Source: Nocardioides sp. (GTDB lineage: Bacteria > Actinomycetota > Actinomycetes > Propionibacteriales > Nocardioidaceae). Taken from it: a DNA stretch of 10,613 nucleotides. How positions within the stretch are numbered: position 1 is the first letter of the stretch; each line of letters starts with the position of its first letter. Positions 1 to 6,530 of the stretch are shown in pieces. The position numbers and the translations under genes were made by a program. Below the pieces are notes generated by a model, which did no database searches, was not told the DNA's origin, and saw nothing but the letters and a program-made list of their open reading frames with translations. The stretch lies in contig DOWL01000103.1 of assembly GCA_003519585.1 (NCBI GenBank), positions 24,502 to 35,114 of the forward strand, read 5' to 3'.

Positions 1-2824
1 CGGCGACCAGCCGGTCGCCGTAGACCGGGGTGATCGTGCCGGTGAGCCGGCGCCCGCCGGGTAGCGCGACGTCGACGTCGTGGGCGCGTGGCTCGACCTG
101 CCGGTGGGTGAGCGCGGCGAGCGCGAGGTTCATGGCCACCTCGCGGACCTCGGTGGCCTTGCGCCAGCCCAACTGACCGGGAGGCAGTGCACCGCGCCGC
201 CACTCGATCTCTCGCGCCGTGTCCGGGTGGATGCCACGGACCATGTCGTCGAGCATCCGGTCGCCCACACCCCAGGTCTCGAGCGCGTCGATCTCGACCG
301 GCATCGCGTCGCTGACTCCGTCGAGGTCCCAGGGCAGGGTCAGTTCGAGAGTTCGGAAGAAGCCCTTCACCGGGTCCTTGAAGAAGGTGACCAGATCGGC
401 GAGCGCGATCTCGTCCTGGTCAGCACCCCGGGTGACCGGCTCGGCCAGCGCGCCGACGAGGAACGGCGGTGGCGCCGGGCGCGGCCCGGTGGCGACCCGC
501 GCCGCCGCGAGCATCTGCGGGTCGAACGAGAACGGGGTCGGCGTGCCGAGCCGTCCCGGCTCGACGTTGCGGAGGTCGAACCCCTGAAGTGGGTGGTGGA
601 CCACGATCGCGTCGCGGACCGGTGCGTCGGTGGTGCGGTCGAGGGCGTCCAGCAGCTCGCCGAGGGGTACGGCGGGTGGGCGGCTCTGACCGGTGTGCGG
701 GTCGGCGCCGGTGTAGGTGATCACCACCTTCTCGGTGGCCGCACCGATCGCGTCGAGGAGCAACTGACGGTCCTCGGAACGGACGTCGCGCTCGCCGGTG
801 ACAGGAGTGCGCGCCAACACGTCGTCGCCGTCGACCGTGCGCTGCCGCGGGAAGACGCCGTCGTCGAGCCCGAGCAGGCAGACCACGCGGTGGGGCACCG
901 AACGCATCGGGACCATGGTGCAGACGGTGAGGCTTCCGGCCCGGAAGTTGGCCCGAGTTGGCCGGCCGGCCAGGTGGTCGCCGAGCATGGCGCGGATGTC
1001 GGTGAGCCGCATCGGGCTCGCCCCACGCTCGCCGGCGTCGACCGCCACCCGGGCGAGCTCACGCTGGACCTGTCCGACCTGCCACTGGTCGTCGCGATCG
1101 ACCTTGGTCAACGCGGCGACGCCGAGGGCGAGCCCGTCGAGCCATTCGGCCAACGGACGGGTGCCGGTCAGCCGGTCGGTAGCGGTGACCAGCCGGTCTA
1201 GGTACTCGGCGAAGCGACCGGCGAGCTCGACCCGATTGCTCCCGACATCATCGAGCGGCAGGGCGGTGCCGAGCCAGGACCGGGAGTCGTCGGACAGCGC
1301 TACGCCGGTCAACACGCGATCGACGCCGAACCGCCAGGTGTTCTGCAGGTAGCGGACCCCGAACGGCTGGCGGTGGTCGGCGTCGAACCCCCACCGCACC
1401 CCCGACTCGCGCACCCAGTCGGTCATGGTGTCGAGGTCGTCGTCGACGAAGCCGAAACGCCGACGCACCGACGAGCTCTGGGCCAGGTCGAGGACCGCGC
1501 TGGCGGTCGCGCGACTCCCGGCCAGGTCGAGCAGCTGGGCCGCGACGCCGAGCAGGGGGTTGGTCTGCGAGAGCGCGCGGTCGGCGAGCTGCACGCGCAG
1601 CCGGTGTGCAGGGTGACCACCGTCGACGACGTCACCGAGTCCGAACGACGCGGAGATGAGCGGCGCGTAGCTCTCGATGTCGGGACACATGACGAGGATG
1701 TCGCGTGGCTCGAGGGTGGAGTCGTCCTCGAGCAGGCCGAGCAGCACCTCGCGGAGCACCTGCACCTGGCGGGCCGGACCGTGGCACCGGTGCACCTGCA
1801 CCGAGCGGTCGCCGGCCACGTGTGTGCGCCCGCTGGAGCGTACGGCGTCGGCCCGCAGGTCGTCCTGGAGCCAGCCGAGCAGCGTGCCCGGCAGCGCCTG
1901 GATGGCGACCTCGGTGTCGGTCTCGACCTCTCCGGCGCCGAGCAGGCTGCGCTGCAGCTCCCGTTGGTCACGGCCGAGCGAGGCCACGAGCGGATGCCGG
2001 ACCTCGCGGTGGCTGAGGTCGTCGTGCCGCGGGGTCGGTCCCCGCAGCTCGGCGAGCCGACCCCACAGATCGTCGCTGGGATGAGGCAGCCACAGATGGA
2101 GGTCGTGGTGGGTGGCGAGCGCGCACAACAGCTCGATCTCGGTGAGCGGCATCCGTGTGTGGCCGAACAGCGAGATGCGGGGCGGCAGCTCCCCCGGACC
2201 GGCACGGAGCGCGGCCAGCGTGGTCGCGTGCCGCTCCGCAGGAGCGGGGGCGTCGACGGCCGCGGCCACCGCCCGCCACAGTGGCGGCTGCCAGGCCAGG
2301 TCGGCGTCGAGGGCGCCGCCCAGCCCGTCGGTGTCCCGGCCCGCGGACCAGTCGACGAGCAGCTGCGGCCGTTGGGCGGCGTACGACGCGAACAGGCCGG
2401 CCAGCCTCCGCGCGACGGCGTAGCGCCGGCCGCGGCGGAACTCCGCCTCGTCGCCGGTGTCATCGCGACCGAGATGAGTGGCCAGCGTGGCCGCCCACGG
2501 TTGGTCGAGGCAGTCGTCGAGCACCGACAACAGCGGCCAGGCCAACGCGTCGGCGGCCCAGGGGTCGTCGTCGCGGCTGCCGGTCAGCTCCGCGACCAGC
2601 GAACGCGGGAACCGGAACTCGACGCCCGCGCACACGCCGTCGCCGCGGCCAGCCGTGGTGCCGAGCCGATGTGAGAGCCGCTGGCTCAGCCACCGCTCGA
2701 CGCCGCGCGCGGGCACCAGCACCAGCTCGGTCGCGAACGGATCGTCCAGCGGAGTCGACAGCAGCTCGCCGAGGGCATCGGCGAGCAGGTCGGTCCGCGG
2801 GGCGCGGTGGAGGTGGAGGGCCAT
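1..2824 (-). CDS. recC: RecBCD exonuclease V gamma subunit RecC (3' end off the window)
   Basis: RecC is the non-catalytic subunit of RecBCD that splits the duplex, holds the helicase RecB and RecD in place and reads Chi during double-strand-break repair. I translated 941 codons from an ATG at 2824; E. coli RecC has about 1,120 residues, so the C-terminal end is missing. The match follows the whole family. The N-terminus is MALHLHRAPRTDLLADALGE. At about residue 220 comes LFGHTRMP (E. coli has a FGxxxLP equivalent). At about 340-390, VHRCHGPARQVQVLRE is followed by PRDILVMCPDIESYAP, very close to the E. coli counterpart. At about 636-660 comes VPMRSVPHRVVCLLGLDDG, then FPRQ. FFKDPVKGFFRTLE near 815 starts the nuclease-like C-terminal part. 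A GGGG run 4 nt before the ATG is a weak ribosome site. The gene is probably followed by recB to the left and may be co-transcribed with the split-barrel gene upstream (32-nt gap). The recC identity is firm. Confidence 0.95.
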   Translation of the reverse strand, partial: MALHLHRAPRTDLLADALGELLSTPLDDPFATELVLVPARGVERWLSQRLSHRLGTTAGRGDGVCAGVEFRFPRSLVAELTGSRDDDPWAADALAWPLLSVLDDCLDQPWAATLATHLGRDDTGDEAEFRRGRRYAVARRLAGLFASYAAQRPQLLVDWSAGRDTDGLGGALDADLAWQPPLWRAVAAAVDAPAPAERHATTLAALRAGPGELPPRISLFGHTRMPLTEIELLCALATHHDLHLWLPHPSDDLWGRLAELRGPTPRHDDLSHREVRHPLVASLGRDQRELQRSLLGAGEVETDTEVAIQALPGTLLGWLQDDLRADAVRSSGRTHVAGDRSVQVHRCHGPARQVQVLREVLLGLLEDDSTLEPRDILVMCPDIESYAPLISASFGLGDVVDGGHPAHRLRVQLADRALSQTNPLLGVAAQLLDLAGSRATASAVLDLAQSSSVRRRFGFVDDDLDTMTDWVRESGVRWGFDADHRQPFGVRYLQNTWRFGVDRVLTGVALSDDSRSWLGTALPLDDVGSNRVELAGRFAEYLDRLVTATDRLTGTRPLAEWLDGLALGVAALTKVDRDDQWQVGQVQRELARVAVDAGERGASPMRLTDIRAMLGDHLAGRPTRANFRAGSLTVCTMVPMRSVPHRVVCLLGLDDGVFPRQRTVDGDDVLARTPVTGERDVRSEDRQLLLDAIGAATEKVVITYTGADPHTGQSRPPAVPLGELLDALDRTTDAPVRDAIVVHHPLQGFDLRNVEPGRLGTPTPFSFDPQMLAAARVATGPRPAPPPFLVGALAEPVTRGADQDEIALADLVTFFKDPVKGFFRTLELTLPWDLDGVSDAMPVEIDALETWGVGDRMLDDMVRGIHPDTAREIEWRRGALPPGQLGWRKATEVREVAMNLALAALTHRQVEPRAHDVDVALPGGRRLTGTITPVYGDRLVA

Positions 2825-2856
2825 CGATCCCCGACCCTATGGGCGAGGACCGACGG

Positions 2857-3306
2857 TCAGAGGCTGGCCAGCCACGCACCGTCCCGTAGCAAGGTGCGGC
2901 CAGGCATCTCGTCGACCTCACGCCAGGCCTGGACCCGGGTGGGCCGGAGCACCAAGAAGACGTACCCGGCCTGGCCGCGCGGGTCCCAGTCGGCCTGCGC
3001 GCAGTACGCCGCCCCGAGGGCCGCGTCGTCGTCGACCGGCACCGCGCGCTCCAGTTCGAGGTCGAGCATCGTGACGTCACGGGTGGCGCCGACCGCGCCG
3101 CGCGCCGTACCGCTCCCCACGATGTTGCGGCCGGTCACCGAAGACTCCTCGACCGCGACGACCACCCGCTCGTCGACCCAGGCGAGCGAGAGTGGCACCA
3201 GGTAGGGCGCGCCCTGCGCGGACGCGGACGCGAGCCACACGTCGACGGCCGGCGTCGTGAGGGTCCGGAGTGAATCGGCAGTACGGGTCGGCAGGTCACG
3301 GGCCAT
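2857..3306 (-). CDS. Pyridoxamine 5'-phosphate oxidase-family (FMN/F420 split-barrel) protein
   Basis: This is a 149-residue soluble protein with the layout of the PNPOx-like split barrel. Strands GAPYLVPLSLAWVDERVVVAV (residues about 32-52, quoted in part) correspond to the family pattern 'G.P...P....W....l....'. The polar SSVTGRNI that follows corresponds to the segment contacting the flavin phosphate. A C-terminal strand, VFLVLRPTRVQAWRE, closes the barrel. The length is typical of actinobacterial single-domain members, which bind FMN or cofactor F420 and reduce varied substrates or serve as cofactor or heme-binding proteins. The sequence does not show which, and it is not the pyridoxine-pathway PdxH (too short). 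ATG 3306 gives MARDLPTRTADSL. It is co-directional with recC, with a 32-nt gap, so co-transcription is likely, but no functional link to recombination is evident. Confidence 0.8.
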   Translation of the reverse strand: MARDLPTRTADSLRTLTTPAVDVWLASASAQGAPYLVPLSLAWVDERVVVAVEESSVTGRNIVGSGTARGAVGATRDVTMLDLELERAVPVDDDAALGAAYCAQADWDPRGQAGYVFLVLRPTRVQAWREVDEMPGRTLLRDGAWLASL

Positions 3307-3352
3307 CCCCGCAGTCTCTCAGCCAGCACAGATCCGCCGTCGCGATCATCGT

Positions 3353-3982
3353 GCGCCCACCGGCCTGACCGGTGCCGATCTCGCGGATCCGGAGGCACCG
3401 GCTCGTCGCGGCCGAATGCTGGCTGGGGCCTCGCTGTTCGTCCTCGGCTTCTCCATAGTGTTCGTCGGCCTCGGCATCCTCTCGGCCGGCGTCAGCCGGT
3501 GGTTTCTCGTCAACCAGCGCGCGCTCACAGTCGTCCTCGGGGTGCTGGTCATCGCACTGGGCCTGGTGTTCGCCGGTGCGCTTCCGATCTCGCAGCGAGA
3601 CATCCGCGTCCATCGCGTACCCGCCGTCGGAGTGGCCGCAGCGCCGGTGTTGGGGTCCTTGTTCGCCATCGGCTGGCAGCCCTGCATCGGACCGACCCTC
3701 GCCACGATCCTCGGACTGAGCAGCTACCTCGACCCGGTCCGCGGTGGACTCCTCATGGGCTTCTACTCGTTGGGCCTGGGCGTCCCGTTCATCGTGAGCG
3801 CCGTTGCGTGGCGGCGCGCCTCGGGAGCGATCGGGTGGCTTCGCCGCCGGCAACTGTGGCTCACTCGGGCGGGCGGAGCAATGCTCGTCGTGGTGGGAAC
3901 TCTCCTGCTCACCGGGTGGTGGGATCAGGCCGTGCAGTGGCTACAGGTGCAGCTTGCCGACGTCTATCAACCCAGTCTGTGA
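3353..3982 (+). pseudogene. ccdA: CcdA/DsbD-type thiol-disulfide membrane protein, 5'-truncated
   Basis: CcdA passes reducing equivalents across the membrane to cytochrome c maturation or thioredoxin-like proteins, using one cysteine in helix 1 (SPCVLP motif) and one in helix 4 (PCxGP). Homology here starts abruptly at about 3359 with TGLTGADLADPEAPARRGRM, the loop that normally follows helix 1. Five helices remain, including FAIGWQPCIGPTLATIL with the second cysteine (codon 3683-3685). That is the only cysteine in the frame. The open frame runs back to a GTG at 3257, but the added N-terminal residues (arginine-rich, hydrophilic) do not resemble helix 1 and lie opposite the divergent split-barrel gene. 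An internal ATG at 3416 has no obvious ribosome site. No ResB, ResC or thioredoxin gene sits nearby. I infer a degraded remnant; expression of a five-helix product cannot be ruled out. The CcdA family call is strong, the pseudogene status likely. Confidence 0.75.
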
Positions 3983-3988
3983 CTGGGT
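3970..3988. terminator. Hairpin between convergent genes, candidate bidirectional terminator
   Basis: ACCCAGT (3970-3976), a 5-nt loop, then ACTGGGT (3982-3988) form a perfect 7-bp stem. It contains the stop codon of the ccdA remnant (TGA 3980-3982) and ends 4 nt before the stop codon of the convergent PGPGW gene. No T-run follows on either strand, so if it ends transcription it does so in the U-tract-independent manner often proposed for actinobacteria. The hairpin is seen directly; the terminator role is inferred from its position. Confidence 0.5.
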
Positions 3989-3992
3989 GCGC

Positions 3993-4484
3993 TCAGCGAC
4001 CCCAGAAGCCTTCGCGGTCGTCGTCGGCGCGCGCCGCGTCCACGACCTCGGCGATCGCCTCGGGGTTGCCGTGGTAGCGACGGAAGCTCCACACCAGGAG
4101 CACCACGGCGATCAACGCCGAGAGGAACTGAGAGATGCTCGTGGCCTTGCCGCCGGGCAGCCACCAGGTGTCGGAGAGCGGCCACCACTGAGGCACCGCG
4201 GGGCCGACGAACCACAACACCCCGGCGGCCGCGATGAGGAGGATCATCGTCGCGGTGGCGAGGACGCGCGGCCAGGTCTCCACCGACTTCGCCGCACCCT
4301 TGAGCGCCTCGCGCTTGATCGGCTCCACGCGTCGTTCGGCCCATTCGTACTGCTGGGAGAGGATCACCAGCCCACCGGCGATCATCAGCAGCCCGGGTCC
4401 GGGCAGGATCAGGGCGGCCAGCCCGGCCACGACCAGCAGCCAGCCGACGAACTCGAGGCCGATCCGTTTGGCCGCCGCCTTCAT
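3993..4484 (-). CDS. PGPGW-type transmembrane protein (TIGR02611-like)
   Basis: This is a 163-residue integral membrane protein of unknown function. The hallmark is LILPGPGLLMIAGGLVIL at residues about 25-42, the PGPG turn between two hydrophobic segments that defines the PGPGW family. Here the residue after PGPG is L rather than W. A charged amphipathic stretch follows (YEWAERRVEPIKREALKG, cytosolic by inference). Two more membrane helices come next, at about 77-94 (VLATATMILLIAAAGVLWFV) and about 118-134 (FLSALIAVVLLVWSF), then an acidic tail ending DDDREGFWGR. ATG 4484 begins MKAAAKRIGLEFVGWLL, and there is no clear Shine-Dalgarno sequence upstream. It lies 126 nt downstream of the NTF2-like gene across a repeat, so it is probably transcribed separately, and it converges on the ccdA remnant. 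The family call is good, but nothing supports a role. Confidence 0.8.
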   Translation of the reverse strand: MKAAAKRIGLEFVGWLLVVAGLAALILPGPGLLMIAGGLVILSQQYEWAERRVEPIKREALKGAAKSVETWPRVLATATMILLIAAAGVLWFVGPAVPQWWPLSDTWWLPGGKATSISQFLSALIAVVLLVWSFRRYHGNPEAIAEVVDAARADDDREGFWGR

Positions 4485-4570
4485 GGGGCGAGCATGTCAG
4501 AGCGGGGCAACCGCTGGGTCTGCCCCAAGCCGCGTACGCCGCAGCCGAGGGCTTGCGCGGGTGCCTTCCT

Positions 4571-4620
4571 TGCGGAGGCTTCGAGGCTCGTCGCTAGCGC
4601 TCCTCGCACCTCAGCCACCG
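4571..4620. repeat. Imperfect palindromic intergenic repeat overlapping an NTF2 gene stop
   Basis: The segment contains GGCT (4577-4580) and GAGG (4583-4586) on the left, and CCTC (4609-4612) and AGCC (4613-4616) on the right. These pair outward-in around a perfect self-complementary core, CGCTAGCG (4592-4599). A second pairing is possible between TGCG(G)AGG (4571-4578) and CCTCGCA (4602-4608). The right arm supplies the last glycine codon and the TGA stop of the NTF2-like gene. The general form (GGTGGYTGAGG on one side, CCTCGAAGCC-like on the other, on the minus strand) resembles a short dispersed palindrome I recall between genes of Nocardioides-like genomes. That recollection is unverified. 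Only one copy is present here. It may act as a transcript end for the operon. Confidence 0.5.
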
Positions 4621-5111
4621 TAGGTGGCGAGGTAGGCGCGGCCCTCGTCGTCGAGGTTCCCGTGCGCCTCGGCGATCCGCGCCCAGCGGGTCGCCATCCG
4701 GGCGAAGCGCAGCGGGTTGTAGACGTCTTCCTCGCGCGAGAACAGGCCATCCCCGGCGTAGGTCATGATCGTCAGGTTCGACTCCTCGAGCAGCGTGCCG
4801 TCGCCCGGGTCGGGCATCAGGTTGCGCACCTCGCAGATCAGGCGCGAGGTCGGCGCGTCGACCACCTGCCAGGCGAGCGGGAAGCTCGTCATCACGCCGC
4901 CCGGGAACGTCGTCATGGTCCGCACCGACCAGGCGCGGATCTCGTCGCGGCCACGGAAGGTGCCGAAGGCGTGCTCGACGTACTCCGCGTCCGGAGTGAA
5001 GTGGTCCGCGAACGCGTCCCACGCGCCGGTGGCGGCGTACTCCTGGACCTGCGCGTGCATGGCGGCGTACGCCGCGGAGATCTCGTCGGCGCTGAACCGG
5101 GCCTCGCTCAC
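4611..5111 (-). CDS. NTF2/SnoaL-like small protein of the monooxygenase operon
   Basis: This is a soluble alpha+beta cone-fold protein of 166 residues from the chosen GTG at 5111 (MSEARFSADEISAAYAAMHA). The fold is suggested by an N-terminal helix pair, then WDAFADHFTPDAEYVEHAFG, then the FRGRDEIRAW helix, then strands ending in ICEVRNLMPDPGDG and SNLTIMTYAGDGLFSREEDV. This pattern is usual for the limonene-epoxide hydrolase, SnoaL and ketosteroid-isomerase superfamily. Members hydrolyse epoxides, isomerise, cyclise, or only bind a hydrophobic ligand; I cannot choose between these. An alternative TTG start at 5123 would overlap the stop of the preceding MFS gene (TTGA), implying translational coupling. 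Neither start has a clear ribosome site. It is the last gene of the monooxygenase-MFS-NTF2 run, so it probably acts on the same substrate or product. Its stop lies inside a palindromic repeat. Confidence 0.75.
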   Translation of the reverse strand: MSEARFSADEISAAYAAMHAQVQEYAATGAWDAFADHFTPDAEYVEHAFGTFRGRDEIRAWSVRTMTTFPGGVMTSFPLAWQVVDAPTSRLICEVRNLMPDPGDGTLLEESNLTIMTYAGDGLFSREEDVYNPLRFARMATRWARIAEAHGNLDDEGRAYLATYGG

Positions 5112-5119
5112 GCGCGCAT

Positions 5120-6481
5120 TCAAGCAGTACGCCGCGACACCAACACGGCTCCGACGGCGACGCCCGTGGTGAGCGTCAACGCCGCGACGAACGCCCCGAG
5201 GTCGGCGGCCGAACCGACGCTGGTGAAGACCAGGCCGGCCAGCGAGATCGCGGTCGCTCCGCCGACCGCGTCGGCGATCGACATCGCAGCCGAGTTGCCA
5301 CCCTGCTCACGCTCGGTCGAGGCCGCCAGCACGTAGGACGAGATGCGCGGGAACATCAACCCCATCCCGGCCCCGGCGAGCACCCAGAACGCGCCGATGA
5401 GGAACGGCGTGAGGATCAACGCCGTCGCAACCAGTTCACCGGCGACGCCCGCCAGCAGCAGCGCGGCGCCGATCCGCAGCGCAGTCACGTGGTCGAGCCG
5501 GGCACCCATCCGCGCCTGGACGGCCGAGGCCGCGGACCAGCCGAGCGCCCCGACCGTCAACGTGGCCCCGGAGAGCCAGGCCGAGACGTCGTAGTGCTCC
5601 TGGAGCAGGTAGGGCAGGTAGATCTCGGTCGCGAAGAACGTCGCGGCGATGGCGCCGCGCAGGGCGATCACTGCCGGCAGCCCTCGGCGGGCGGCGAGGG
5701 TGCCGGGCGGGAGCAGTGGGCGTACGGCGACCAGGACCACGACGAGCGCTCCGGCTGCGATCGCCAGCCCGACTGCCGCGGTGGACCGCCCGGCCAGGTC
5801 GAGGACCACGACGGCGATAGCCACCACGATCGCGAGTGCCAGCCGCCCCGCCGTGGCGACCGAGGCGCGCTCGGGGTTGTCGACCAGCGTCCGTAGCGCC
5901 GGCAGCAGCAGGACGGTCGCCGCGAGCGACAACGCGACCACACCGAGGAAGACCCAGCGCCAGCCCGCAGCTTCGGCCACGACACCGGCCACCGTCGGAC
6001 CGACCATCGACGGGATCACCCAGGCCGCCGCGAAGGCTCCGAAGATCCGCGGGTGGTCGATCGGGGCGTAGAGCCGCGCGACCACGACGTACAGCGCCAC
6101 GGTCATCGCACCCGAGCCGAGCCCCTGGAGGAACCGCGCAGCCACGAACAGCTCGATCCCGGGGGCGAGTCCGGCGAGCAGGAGCCCGGCCGCGAAGACC
6201 GCCACCGAGCCCAGCAGCGGCAGCCGAGGTCCGGTGCGATCCGACCACAGGCCGCCGGCGACCATCCCGACCACGCTGGCAGCGAGCGTCGCCGAGAAGG
6301 CGGCGGAGAACCAGGCCCGGCCGTCGAGGTCGGCGCTGACCGACGGCATGATCGTGGTCACCGCCAGCGCCTCGAACGCCGCGAGGAAGACCAGGCTGAC
6401 CATGCCGACGGTCGCCCACCGGTACCGCGCCGCGAGCAGCGGCGTGATGGTGGGGCTGTCGGCCAAGGTCACGGGATCCAC
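5120..6481 (-). CDS. MFS transporter, 14-helix drug/solute type
   Basis: This is a 453-residue inner-membrane transporter. About 14 hydrophobic helices can be counted, which fits the proton-coupled DHA2-type exporters (EmrB/QacA group) better than 12-helix families. Signature elements are visible. The loop 2-3 motif reads GGLWSDRTGPRLPL at about 75-88. Helix 4 has RFLQGLGSGAM. Helix 5 has the antiporter-type motif GPTVAGVVAEAAGWRW at about 159-174. The second half carries ARMGARL as the weaker repeat of the loop motif. The chosen start is GTG 6481; GTG 6472 and TTG 6469 are also possible. It follows the monooxygenase with a 49-nt gap that contains a palindrome (6487-6508) almost touching the start codon, and it is followed at once by the NTF2-like gene. 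Substrate is unknown; context suggests export or uptake of the compound handled by the monooxygenase. Confidence 0.88.
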   Translation of the reverse strand: MDPVTLADSPTITPLLAARYRWATVGMVSLVFLAAFEALAVTTIMPSVSADLDGRAWFSAAFSATLAASVVGMVAGGLWSDRTGPRLPLLGSVAVFAAGLLLAGLAPGIELFVAARFLQGLGSGAMTVALYVVVARLYAPIDHPRIFGAFAAAWVIPSMVGPTVAGVVAEAAGWRWVFLGVVALSLAATVLLLPALRTLVDNPERASVATAGRLALAIVVAIAVVVLDLAGRSTAAVGLAIAAGALVVVLVAVRPLLPPGTLAARRGLPAVIALRGAIAATFFATEIYLPYLLQEHYDVSAWLSGATLTVGALGWSAASAVQARMGARLDHVTALRIGAALLLAGVAGELVATALILTPFLIGAFWVLAGAGMGLMFPRISSYVLAASTEREQGGNSAAMSIADAVGGATAISLAGLVFTSVGSAADLGAFVAALTLTTGVAVGAVLVSRRTA

Positions 6482-6486
6482 GGTAA

Positions 6487-6508
6487 GAGTTCAACCGCGG
6501 TTGAGCTC
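6487..6508. promoter_or_regulatory. 22-bp near-perfect palindrome upstream of the MFS gene
   Basis: Half-site GAGTTCAACCG (6487-6497) faces CGGTTGAGCTC (6498-6508). They are reverse complements except for one position, and the inner 14 bp (TCAACCGCGGTTGA) are perfect. The right side also forms a separate perfect TTGAGCTCAA (6501-6510). The site sits between the monooxygenase stop and the MFS start and ends only 5 nt before the GTG, where a ribosome site should be. It could be an operator for a dimeric repressor, or an RNA hairpin that tunes MFS translation or trims the operon message. The dyad is seen directly; the role is inference. Confidence 0.55.
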
Positions 6509-6530
6509 AAGTCGGCGGGCGACGATGCCC

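Noticed and set aside
80..2674. Long plus-strand open frames (80-1201 and 1373-2674)
   Set aside because: They lie opposite recC, whose translation matches the RecC family along its full length. The plus products are low-complexity, Arg/Gly/Val-rich strings with no recognisable domain.
2862..2873. GGCTGGCCAGCC 12-bp palindrome
   Set aside because: It lies inside the 3' coding end of the split-barrel gene and encodes ordinary residues. It is probably chance in GC-rich DNA.
3257..3352. Residues 1-32 of the ccdA frame as a genuine N-terminus
   Set aside because: They are hydrophilic and Arg-rich, overlap the divergent gene, and have none of the helix-1 features of CcdA.
4504..4526. GGGGCA / TGCCCC hairpin in the NTF2-PGPGW spacer
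   Set aside because: A 6-bp stem with an 11-nt loop is weak for this GC content. I kept the larger palindrome next to it instead.
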